A stretch of 64,000 nucleotides of DNA from Beijerinckiaceae bacterium (GTDB lineage Bacteria; Pseudomonadota; Alphaproteobacteria; Rhizobiales; Beijerinckiaceae). Location of the stretch: the NCBI GenBank assembly GCA_019753285.1, contig JAIELD010000015.1:1-64000 (forward strand), given 5' to 3'. Positions within the stretch are counted from its first letter, which is position 1. Every line of letters starts with the position of its first letter. The notes under the pieces are model-generated. The model had not been told where the DNA came from. It saw only the letters and a program-made list of their open reading frames with translations, and made no database searches. Shown here one piece after another: positions 28,749-36,740 of the stretch. A program made the position numbers and the translations under genes.

Positions 28749-29462
28749 ATGATCCTTCAAATACGAGCAACAGGTAACGACGCCATCCGTCGTTTCCAAC
28801 CCCGCCGCGCAGCGATACGGCACTTGCATCGCTTCGGCCGGTCAGCCGTCGCCGCCCTGTTCGCACTGGTATTCTTCATGATGGGCTCGCCTCCCTCTTA
28901 CGCAGCGGCGCTGAAACTGGTTGCCTTCGGCGACAGCCTGACCGCGGGCTACCAGCTCCCGCAGGATGCGAGCTTTGCGAGCCAGCTCGAAAAGGCGCTG
29001 AAGGCGAAGGGTCACGACGTCGAGATCATTCAGGGCGGCGTTTCAGGCGATACGACGGCGGACGGGCTGGCGAGGCTCGACTGGACCGTTCCCGCCGATG
29101 CGAAGGGCGTGATTCTCGAGCTTGGGGCGAACGATGCGTTCCGGGGCGTCGCGCCGGAGACGATTTACAAGAACCTCGATACGATGATCACGCGGCTGAG
29201 GGCCCGCAATGTCGATGTGCTGCTCGCTGGCATGTATGCGCCGCGCAACATGGGCGAATTGTATTACAAGGCTTTTGACGGCAACTACCCGGCGCTTGCG
29301 AAAAAGCATGGCATCGCGCTTTATCCGTTTTTCCTCGACGGCATCGCCGGCGACGCCAAGCTCAACCTGCCCGACGGCATTCATCCGACGCGCGAGGGCG
29401 TGGCGATCATCGTGCAGCGCATGCTGCCCGCCGTGGAGGCGTGGATCGGCGGGTTGAAATAA
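28749..29462 (+). CDS. tesA: SGNH arylesterase / multifunctional acyl-CoA thioesterase I-like
   Basis: LKLVAFGDSLTAGYQLP...NDAFRG...LPDGIHPTREGVAIIVQRMLP; signal-peptide-like N-terminus. Confidence 0.9.
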   Translation: MILQIRATGNDAIRRFQPRRAAIRHLHRFGRSAVAALFALVFFMMGSPPSYAAALKLVAFGDSLTAGYQLPQDASFASQLEKALKAKGHDVEIIQGGVSGDTTADGLARLDWTVPADAKGVILELGANDAFRGVAPETIYKNLDTMITRLRARNVDVLLAGMYAPRNMGELYYKAFDGNYPALAKKHGIALYPFFLDGIAGDAKLNLPDGIHPTREGVAIIVQRMLPAVEAWIGGLK

Positions 29463-29553
29463 GCGGTCGGCAGCGGCGATTCCTGCCGAGATAAGTCTTT
29501 GAACCGCGGCAGGCTTTGGCGTAACAGACGCCAACCCTTCCCGGAGACCTCCC

Positions 29554-30603
29554 ATGCAATTTAGAAAACTCGGCCGGACTGACCTCGACGTCAGTCTCAT
29601 CTGCCTCGGCACCATGACCTATGGCGAACAGAACAGCGAAGCAGAAGGCTTCGAGCAGATGGACTACGCCGTCGAGCGCGGCATCAATTTCTTCGACACC
29701 GCCGAGCTTTATTCCATCCCGCCCAAGGCCGAGACCACCGGCTCGACCGAGCGGATCATCGGCAACTGGTTCAAGGCGCGCGGCGGCCGCGACAAGATCA
29801 TCCTCGCCTCCAAGGTCGTCGGCCGCTCCGCCATGACCTGGTTCCGCGACGATGGTTCGCCATCCGAGCTCAGCCGCGCCCAGATGCAGGAAGCACTCGA
29901 CAAGAGCCTGAAGCGCCTGCAGACCGACTATATCGACCTCTACCAGATCCACTTCCCGGACCGGTCGATGCCGTGGGGCTCGAACCCGACGCAGTTCCAG
30001 TCGCTCGATCTCGACGAGACGACGCACCCGATCGGCGAAACGGTCGAAATTCTTGCCGATTTCGTGAAGGCGGGAAAGATCAGGCATTACGGCCTGTCGA
30101 ACGAAAGCGCCTGGGGGACGATGAGCTTCATAAGCGAAGCCGAGAAGAAGGGCGCGCCGCGCCCGCAATCGATCCAGAACGCCTACAGCCTCGTCAACCG
30201 CACCTTCGAGACGGCGCTCGCCGAAATCGCCTTGCGCGAACATGTCGGTCTCCTCGCCTATTCGCCGCTCGCGCAGGGCTACCTCACCGGCAAGTATCTT
30301 CGCGGCGCCCGCCCGGCTGGGGCGCGCTCGACGCTGTTCAACCGCGGCCAGCGCTACGAGAAGCCCGGCGCCGAGGAGGCGATCGCGAAATACATCGAGC
30401 TCGCGCGTTCGGCGGGCCTCGATCCGGCGCAGATGGCGCTGGCCTTCGTCAATTCACGCAGCTTCGTCACCTCGAACATCATCGGCGCGACGACGATGGA
30501 GCAGTTGAAGACGAATATCGGCTCGATCGACGTGACGCTGCCAAAGGAGGTCGAGGACGGCATCAATGCCATCCATCAGCTTCACGGCAATCCGGCCCCG
30601 TGA
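29554..30603 (+). CDS. Aldo/keto reductase (Tas-like)
   Basis: MQFRKLGRTDLDVSLICLGTMTYGEQNSEAEGFEQMDYAVERGINFFDTAELY. Confidence 0.93.
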   Translation: MQFRKLGRTDLDVSLICLGTMTYGEQNSEAEGFEQMDYAVERGINFFDTAELYSIPPKAETTGSTERIIGNWFKARGGRDKIILASKVVGRSAMTWFRDDGSPSELSRAQMQEALDKSLKRLQTDYIDLYQIHFPDRSMPWGSNPTQFQSLDLDETTHPIGETVEILADFVKAGKIRHYGLSNESAWGTMSFISEAEKKGAPRPQSIQNAYSLVNRTFETALAEIALREHVGLLAYSPLAQGYLTGKYLRGARPAGARSTLFNRGQRYEKPGAEEAIAKYIELARSAGLDPAQMALAFVNSRSFVTSNIIGATTMEQLKTNIGSIDVTLPKEVEDGINAIHQLHGNPAP

Positions 30604-31610
30604 TACGCGCGATACCAGGCCACGAATGACTTCATGCCGTCCTCGATCGTCGTCACCGGCGCAAAGCCGGTGGCGGCGGCGAGATCGTCGATATTGGCCG
30701 CCGTCGAGGTCACGTCGCCCGGCTGCATCTCCTTCATGATCTTCTCGGCCGTGCGGCCGGTCGCCGACTCGATCGCCTTGATGAAGCGCATCAGCGAGAC
30801 GGGGTTATTGTTGCCGATATTGTAGATGCGGAATGGTGCGGAGCTGATCGCCGGATCGGGCTCTTCGGCGTTCCAGTCCGGTGATGGCTCGGCCGGGCGA
30901 TCCAGCACGCCGAGCACGCCCTTGATCGCGTCGTCGACATAGGTGAAATCGCGCTGCATCTCGCCATGGTTGAAAATCTCGATCGGCCTGCCCTCAAGGA
31001 TCGACTTGGTGAAGGAATAATAGGCCATGTCCGGCCGTCCCCACGGTCCATAGACCGTGAAGAAGCGCAGCCCGGTGACCGGCAGTCGGAAGAGATGGCT
31101 GTAGCTGTGCGCCATCAGTTCGTTCGAGCCCTTCGTCGCCGCGTACAGCGAAACGGGATGCGTCGCCGCCTGATGCTCGCTATAGGGCCGCGCGGTGTGC
31201 GCCCCGTAGACCGAACTCGACGAGGCGTAGACGAGGTGGCGGACATCCGTGCGGCGGCAGCCTTCGAGCACCGTCAGGAAGCCGGTCATATTGCTGCGGA
31301 TATAGTCGATCGGTTTCAGCAGCGAATGGCGCACACCTGCCTGCGCTGCAAGATGGAGGACGCGGCTCGGGCGGAAGGTGTTGAACAAGGCGGAGACGGC
31401 GACGTCGTCGGCCAGGTCCACCGCCTCGAACACGAAGTTCGGATGCGCCATCAGGCGGGCAAGACGCGCCTGTTTGAGGCTCACATCGTAGTAGTCGTTG
31501 AGGCAATCGACGCCGATCACGGTCGCGCCGCGCTGCAACAGGCGTTCCGTGGCGTGATAGCCGATGAAACCCGCTGCTCCGGTGACCATCAGCACGTCGG
31601 GCTGCGCCAT
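30582..31610 (-). CDS. NAD-dependent epimerase, UDP-glucuronate epimerase-like
   Basis: VMVTGAAGFIGYHATERLLQRGATVIGVDCLNDYYDVSLKQARL; YASSSSVYG; YAATKGSNELMAHSYSHLF; start ATG 31610. Confidence 0.92.
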   Translation of the reverse strand: MAQPDVLMVTGAAGFIGYHATERLLQRGATVIGVDCLNDYYDVSLKQARLARLMAHPNFVFEAVDLADDVAVSALFNTFRPSRVLHLAAQAGVRHSLLKPIDYIRSNMTGFLTVLEGCRRTDVRHLVYASSSSVYGAHTARPYSEHQAATHPVSLYAATKGSNELMAHSYSHLFRLPVTGLRFFTVYGPWGRPDMAYYSFTKSILEGRPIEIFNHGEMQRDFTYVDDAIKGVLGVLDRPAEPSPDWNAEEPDPAISSAPFRIYNIGNNNPVSLMRFIKAIESATGRTAEKIMKEMQPGDVTSTAANIDDLAAATGFAPVTTIEDGMKSFVAWYRAYHGAGLP

Positions 31611-31612
31611 GG

Positions 31613-32677
31613 TCAACGCGCCCCGGCCAAAGCACCAGATGCGACCAGCCCGCCGACATGAACGCCGTTCCAGTTGCGCAGGATCGGCCGGGCGAACGGC
31701 TCGAAGCGCTGCGCCTCGCCATCGTCGAGAGCGACGAAGCGCTCGATCATCGCGGCCATCGCGACCTCGGAGGCCCGCGTGTTTCCGTCGTCGCATTTGA
31801 TGGCGACGCCGAGCCCGAGCTGAGGGAACGTGGCGCAGTAGACTCCCTCCGCGCCGGTCTTCACCATCACCTTGGAGCCGAAGATCGTCATGACCCCGGT
31901 ATCGAACCGCCCTTCGCCGGCAACCATCTCCGGCGCGGCGGCGATGGCCGAGAGGATGCGTCTGGCGGCATCCGCCCGGCTGTGCGGAAGATGCGCGCCG
32001 CTGCCGAAGCGTGCGAAAGCGAGCGCCAGATTGCGCAACGGCACCGCATAGGTCGGGATCGAGCAACCATCCGTGCCGCGATTATCGGGCCCATGCGCCA
32101 CGCCGGTCATTGCTTCGAGGCAGCCGCGGACCTCCTCCTGCAATGCGTGCCCCGCCTTGACGTAGCCAGCGGGATCAAACCCATGGGCGCAACAGACGCA
32201 CAGAAATCCCGCATGCTTCCCGGAACAGTTATTGTGCAGAGGGCTCGGCTTCATATGCCGTTCCGCGAGGCTGCGACCGGCCCGATCGAACATCGGCCAA
32301 TGCGCGCCGCATTCGAGCGCCTCGGCATCGAGCCCGGCCTTGCCGAGCATCGCGTCCGCCGTCGCGGCATGGCGATCCTCGCCATTATGCGAGGCGCAGG
32401 CGAGCGCGATTTCTGGGTCGGTCAACCCGAAACGGTCGGCTGCCCCGCTTTCGATCAAGGGTAGCGCCTGCAGCGCCTTGATCGCGGAGCGCGGGAAGAC
32501 CGGCGCATCGATGTCGCCGCAGGAAAAGACGACGCCGCCATCGGCGTCCAGCACCGCGACGGAGCCTCGATGACGGGACTCGATCCTGCTGCCACGCATC
32601 ACATCGACAAGAACAGGATTTTCCATCGCAAGGCCTGACAGCAACTCGGTACGCGTTAAACGGCCCATGGTGGGCAA
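31613..32677 (-). CDS. L-asparaginase, Asparaginase_II (rhizobial, ReAII-like) family
   Basis: NPVLVDVMRGSRIESRHRGSVAVLDADGGVVFSCGD..APVFPRSAIKALQALPLIESGAADRFGL; CASHNGEDRH. Confidence 0.88.
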   Translation of the reverse strand: MPTMGRLTRTELLSGLAMENPVLVDVMRGSRIESRHRGSVAVLDADGGVVFSCGDIDAPVFPRSAIKALQALPLIESGAADRFGLTDPEIALACASHNGEDRHAATADAMLGKAGLDAEALECGAHWPMFDRAGRSLAERHMKPSPLHNNCSGKHAGFLCVCCAHGFDPAGYVKAGHALQEEVRGCLEAMTGVAHGPDNRGTDGCSIPTYAVPLRNLALAFARFGSGAHLPHSRADAARRILSAIAAAPEMVAGEGRFDTGVMTIFGSKVMVKTGAEGVYCATFPQLGLGVAIKCDDGNTRASEVAMAAMIERFVALDDGEAQRFEPFARPILRNWNGVHVGGLVASGALAGAR

Positions 32678-32829
32678 AATGCCGCCTCAAACACGCTCAG
32701 CCGGCATTTGACACGCATTTTATTAAACTGCGTCAAAAGCATGAATGGGCGTGCCGCGCCATCCCCGATGATCAGTTTTTCACCTGCAATCGGCAATCAT
32801 GGTTGAGAGCGCGGCCTGTCTCGGCATTA

Positions 32830-33954
32830 TCAGTTACGGTCGCCATTCCGTCTGGTTTCACTCAGCGGCATCGTAACGTCGACCACAGCGCCGGCATCCG
32901 CATCGCGCCACAGGATCGTCGCGCGAAGCTGCCGCGCAAGCGTCTCGGCCAGCGTCTTGCCGAACGCCGCCGCGAACCAGGACGTCGCTGCGCCCGCCGC
33001 AGCATCCAGCACGGAGATCGCCACTGCGTCGCCTACTGTCCGGACACCGACGGCAAGATCGACACCGCCATCCGCGCGCCCAGCGCGCTTCAGCGCCGGG
33101 GCGAGCAATTCGTTGATGATGAGCGCCAGCGAGGCGGCATCGCTCGTGCGCACCTTGACGCTTTCGATGTCGAGATCGATGCGCCTTGCCTGACCGCCGG
33201 CCCCGCCAGCCAACTGGCCGACGATATCCCTCGTGAATTCGCCGATGTCGAACGTCGCCATGTCGCCGCTCTGATAGAGGCGCTTATGGACGAGGCCGAG
33301 CGCATCGACGCGCTCCAGCATCTCCTGCAGGGTCCGCTTCGCCACGCCGTCGGCGATCGTCATTGATTGCAGCATCAGCATGGCGCTGATCATCTGCAGA
33401 TTGTTCTTCACCCGGTGATCGACCTCATGCAGCAGGAACTGGCTGCGCTCCAGCGCGCTCTCGAGCTCAAGCGTGCGCAGGCGCACCGCGTGTTCGAGAT
33501 TGTCGCGCAGTTCTGCGGCCTCGATCTCATGTCGCTTGCGTTCCGAGACATCGAATTGCGAGGCGAAGAAATACCGGCGCTCACCATGCTCGTCGAAGAC
33601 CGGGCTGATGTAGAGCGAGTTCCAGAACGAGGACCCGTCCTTGCGATAGTTGAGCAGATCGATCGCGATCTCCGTGTTGCCGTCGATGGCGGCGCGTATC
33701 CTGCGCCTCGCAGCCGCATCTGTGCCGGGACCCTGCAGGAAACGGCAGTTGCGTCCGGCAACCTCGCGCCAGCTATAGCCGGTCAGTTTCAAGAAGGCGG
33801 GATTGGCGAAGATGATGGGTTGATCGGGCTGGTTCGGATCGACGATGACCATCGCCATGCCGGACGAGCGAATGGCGGCGAAGAAGGGCGGCCAATCGCC
33901 TGGCGGCACGAGAAGATCATGGGCTTCGATCCATGCGTTCGCACTCTCCATCAC
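32830..33954 (-). CDS. LOV-domain HisKA_2-type sensor histidine kinase-like protein, degenerate ATPase
   Basis: LOV signature GRNCRFLQGPGTD, RKDGSSFWNSLYISPV..FASQFDVSERK; H-box LLHEVDHRVKNNLQMISAMLMLQS. Confidence 0.88.
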   Translation of the reverse strand: MMESANAWIEAHDLLVPPGDWPPFFAAIRSSGMAMVIVDPNQPDQPIIFANPAFLKLTGYSWREVAGRNCRFLQGPGTDAAARRRIRAAIDGNTEIAIDLLNYRKDGSSFWNSLYISPVFDEHGERRYFFASQFDVSERKRHEIEAAELRDNLEHAVRLRTLELESALERSQFLLHEVDHRVKNNLQMISAMLMLQSMTIADGVAKRTLQEMLERVDALGLVHKRLYQSGDMATFDIGEFTRDIVGQLAGGAGGQARRIDLDIESVKVRTSDAASLALIINELLAPALKRAGRADGGVDLAVGVRTVGDAVAISVLDAAAGAATSWFAAAFGKTLAETLARQLRATILWRDADAGAVVDVTMPLSETRRNGDRN

Positions 33955-34129
33955 GCCTCCGATATTTCCTTACGGCTAAACTCCTGCTGCGCAATCATGG
34001 GCTCGGTATGGCGCAACACGCGAGACAAAAGGGCACAACCGATCAAGCTTGCCTGTTTTCCTCCAATGCCGGATGAAAGCGAGGCGGTCTCCAATAGTTC
34101 CCTCGAACAGTTCCATAGCCCGTCGCCGA

Positions 34130-34155
34130 GGAACCAACCGCCTTGCCGACGTGTT
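34130..34155 (+). promoter_or_regulatory. Candidate EcfG (general stress response) promoter for the DUF2188 gene
   Basis: GGAAC at 34130-34134, 17-nt spacer, TGTT at 34152-34155; 57 bp before ATG 34213. Compared with consensus GGAAC-N16/17-cGTT. Confidence 0.55.
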
Positions 34156-34212
34156 CGCACGATCGAATGACGCTCGACGCAGACCGATCAGCTAACCTCA
34201 AGGAGAGTTTCG

Positions 34213-34455
34213 ATGTCCCGTGTCACTTACCACATTGTCGAGCATGATGGCGGCTGGGCCTACAAGGTCGACGACGTGTTCTCAGAGACGTTTCCAACTC
34301 ACGACCTTGCTCGAAAGGCGGCCGACACCGCAGCGCGCGAGCAGAATGTCGGCGGGCGGGACGAAGCGATCCTCTATGAAGACGCATCCGGCCGCTGGCA
34401 CGAGGAGACCGCGAAGGGCGGCGACCGGCCGGAGACCGAGGTGAAGGAAGGCTAA
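34213..34455 (+). CDS. DUF2188 domain-containing protein
   Basis: 80 aa; YHIVEHDGGWAYKVDDVFSETFPTHDLARKAADTAAREQ; AGGAGAG RBS. Confidence 0.85.
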   Translation: MSRVTYHIVEHDGGWAYKVDDVFSETFPTHDLARKAADTAAREQNVGGRDEAILYEDASGRWHEETAKGGDRPETEVKEG

Positions 34456-34563
34456 AGTCGAGAGCGCCGCTTTCGACGACCGTCACTGGACAGCGATCGC
34501 CTTTGCGGATTTACTCCTCATTGACCAGCCGGCGCAAAGTTCGGCGGTCGCAGGGAGTGAACC

Positions 34564-35709
34564 ATGACATTGACGAGACGGCAGTTTGGCGCCGGCATCG
34601 CAGCCGGAGTCGCGCTCGAAACCATTTCAACCCGCAGTTTCGCGCAAGGCGCGACGATCAAGATCGGCATGGTGGTGCCGGTTACGGGGCCTGCCGCCGA
34701 ATCCGGCAAATACGCGCTCAACGGCGCGAAGCTCGCGCAGGACGCCGTCAACAAGGCCGGCGGCGTGCTCGGCAAGCCGATCGAGCTTGTCGTCGAGGAT
34801 GATCTGACGACCAACCCGGGCGCGGTGCTCGCCTTCTCCAAGCTCGCCGCGCAGCAGGACATCGTCGCATTTCTCGGCTCGATCCGCTCGACGCAGGTCC
34901 ATGCGATGGCGCCCGACATTTTGAAGACAGCCAAGCCGGTGATGTTCGGCGGCACGGACGTCGCGCTGACGAAGCTCGGCAACCCGTGGCTCTTCCGCTT
35001 CCGCCCGAACGATTCCTACTCGGCGAAGGTGATCTCGGCCTATGGCGCGGAAACGCTCGGCAAGAAGAAATGGGCGATCATCCACTCGACCGACGCCTTC
35101 GGCTCCGGCGGCGCGAAAGCGCTCACGGCTTCGCTCGAGGCGCTGAAGATCACGCCGGTGCTTGATCAGGGCTACCCGAACCAGAGCCAGGATTTCACCC
35201 CCGTCGTACTCGCCATCAAGCAGTCGGGCGCCGACATCATCGGCTCGTATTTCACCTTCGAGAACGACATCGCGATCTTCGCCCGGCAACTGCGCCAGCT
35301 TGGCGTCAACATCGCCTGGGTCGGCTCGCCCTCGATCACGGTGGCGACTGCGGTGAAGCTCGCAGGGCCTGCGCTCTACGGCACGTATGGTGTCGCGGAT
35401 TTCGCTGAGGAATCGAGCCCTGAAGCCAAGGCCTACAGCAAGCTCTATCGCGACACCTACAAGGTCAACCCGGACAACTACTCCTCCTGGACCTATGACG
35501 CGATCACGGTGCTCTCGATGGCGATGAACACCGCGAAATCGACGGAGCCGGAAAAGATCCGTCAGGCGATCATCGCGACCAAGAACCACAAGGGCGTCGA
35601 GGGCACCTACAACTTCGATGCGAATGGCGACGGGCTGCACGGCTACAACATCGTCCGCAACGAAAACGGCAACATCGTCTTCGACAAGCACATCGACTTC
35701 GAGAGCTGA
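34564..35709 (+). CDS. Branched-chain amino acid-type ABC transporter substrate-binding protein
   Basis: Tat-like leader TRRQFGAGIAAG; IKIGMVVPVTGPAAESGKYALNGAKLAQDAVNKAGGV. Confidence 0.93.
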   Translation: MTLTRRQFGAGIAAGVALETISTRSFAQGATIKIGMVVPVTGPAAESGKYALNGAKLAQDAVNKAGGVLGKPIELVVEDDLTTNPGAVLAFSKLAAQQDIVAFLGSIRSTQVHAMAPDILKTAKPVMFGGTDVALTKLGNPWLFRFRPNDSYSAKVISAYGAETLGKKKWAIIHSTDAFGSGGAKALTASLEALKITPVLDQGYPNQSQDFTPVVLAIKQSGADIIGSYFTFENDIAIFARQLRQLGVNIAWVGSPSITVATAVKLAGPALYGTYGVADFAEESSPEAKAYSKLYRDTYKVNPDNYSSWTYDAITVLSMAMNTAKSTEPEKIRQAIIATKNHKGVEGTYNFDANGDGLHGYNIVRNENGNIVFDKHIDFES

Positions 35710-35753
35710 ACTACGCCGGTTCGTTCCGTCATCGCGGACAAGCCAAGCGCGAT

Positions 35754-35787
35754 CCGGGATCCAGGTGAGAAGACGTCTGGATCCCGG
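35754..35787. repeat. Intergenic palindromic element inside the Liv operon
   Basis: CCGGGATCCAG-12 nt-CTGGATCCCGG, perfect 11-bp arms, in a 155-bp non-coding gap; flanks resemble dispersed alphaproteobacterial palindromic repeats. Confidence 0.7.
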
Positions 35788-35864
35788 CTTTCCGCTTCGC
35801 CTCAGCCGAGAGGGCGCAGTAGCCGTATCCAAGTCAACTCAACGCTTCGAACCCTGGTCACCTC

Positions 35865-36740
35865 ATGGACCTCGTCCTCCAGCTTCTGTTCACGGGTATC
35901 GGCATCGGCGCGGTCTATGCGCTGGTGGCGCTCGGCTTCGTCCTGATCTTCCGGGCGACCAACGTCGTCAACTTCGCGCAGGGCGAGTTTTCGATGGTCG
36001 CGGCCTTTCTGATGGTGGTGTTCGCCGTCGATCTCGGCTGGCCCTACTGGGCGGCGTTCCTCGTCAGCCTTGCCGGCATGGCGATCCTCGGCGTGATCTT
36101 CAATCTCGGCGTCTACTACCCGCTGCGCCACCGTACCTATTTGCCGGTCATCATCTCGACGATCGGCGCGTCGATCCTGATGGCGAATTTGACGCTGGCG
36201 CTCTACGGGCCGCAGCCGCAGGTGCTGCAAGGCTGGTTCGAGACGCAGGGCATCCAGCTTGGACCCGTGTTCCTCGATAGCCAGTATCTGCTCATCATCG
36301 CCACGACTTGTGTGCTCGTCGCCTTTCAATACTGGTTCTTCGAGCACACGATGCTCGGCAAGAAACTGCAGGCGACCAGCCAGGACAAGGAGATGGCCTC
36401 GCTCCTCGGCATCCCCGTCGTCGGCATGATCATGCTGACCTTCGTCTATTCGGCGATCCTCGGCGGCATAGCCGGCATCCTCGTTGCGCCGATCCTGTTC
36501 GTCTCGATCCAGATGGGCAGCACCATCGCGCTGAAAGCCTTCGCCGCGACCATCATCGGCGGCTTCGGCGATGTCGCAGGCGCAATCATCGGCGGGCTCG
36601 CGCTCGGCATCATCGAGACCTTCGGCGCGGCTTATGTCTCCGTGCCCTACAAGGACGGGTTCGCCTTCCTCATGCTGGTGCTGTTCCTCGCCTTCCGACC
36701 GCAGGGCATCTTCGGAGAACGCGTCGCGGAGAAGGCATGA
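35865..36740 (+). CDS. LivH-type permease
   Basis: 291 aa; GIGAVYALVALGFVLIFRATNVVNFAQGEFSMV. Confidence 0.93.
   Translation: MDLVLQLLFTGIGIGAVYALVALGFVLIFRATNVVNFAQGEFSMVAAFLMVVFAVDLGWPYWAAFLVSLAGMAILGVIFNLGVYYPLRHRTYLPVIISTIGASILMANLTLALYGPQPQVLQGWFETQGIQLGPVFLDSQYLLIIATTCVLVAFQYWFFEHTMLGKKLQATSQDKEMASLLGIPVVGMIMLTFVYSAILGGIAGILVAPILFVSIQMGSTIALKAFAATIIGGFGDVAGAIIGGLALGIIETFGAAYVSVPYKDGFAFLMLVLFLAFRPQGIFGERVAEKA

Noticed and set aside
30582-32066. 494-aa ORF suggesting an N-terminal extension of the epimerase
   Set aside because: The extension is an alternate frame of the asparaginase gene; NAD-binding motif begins just after ATG 31610.
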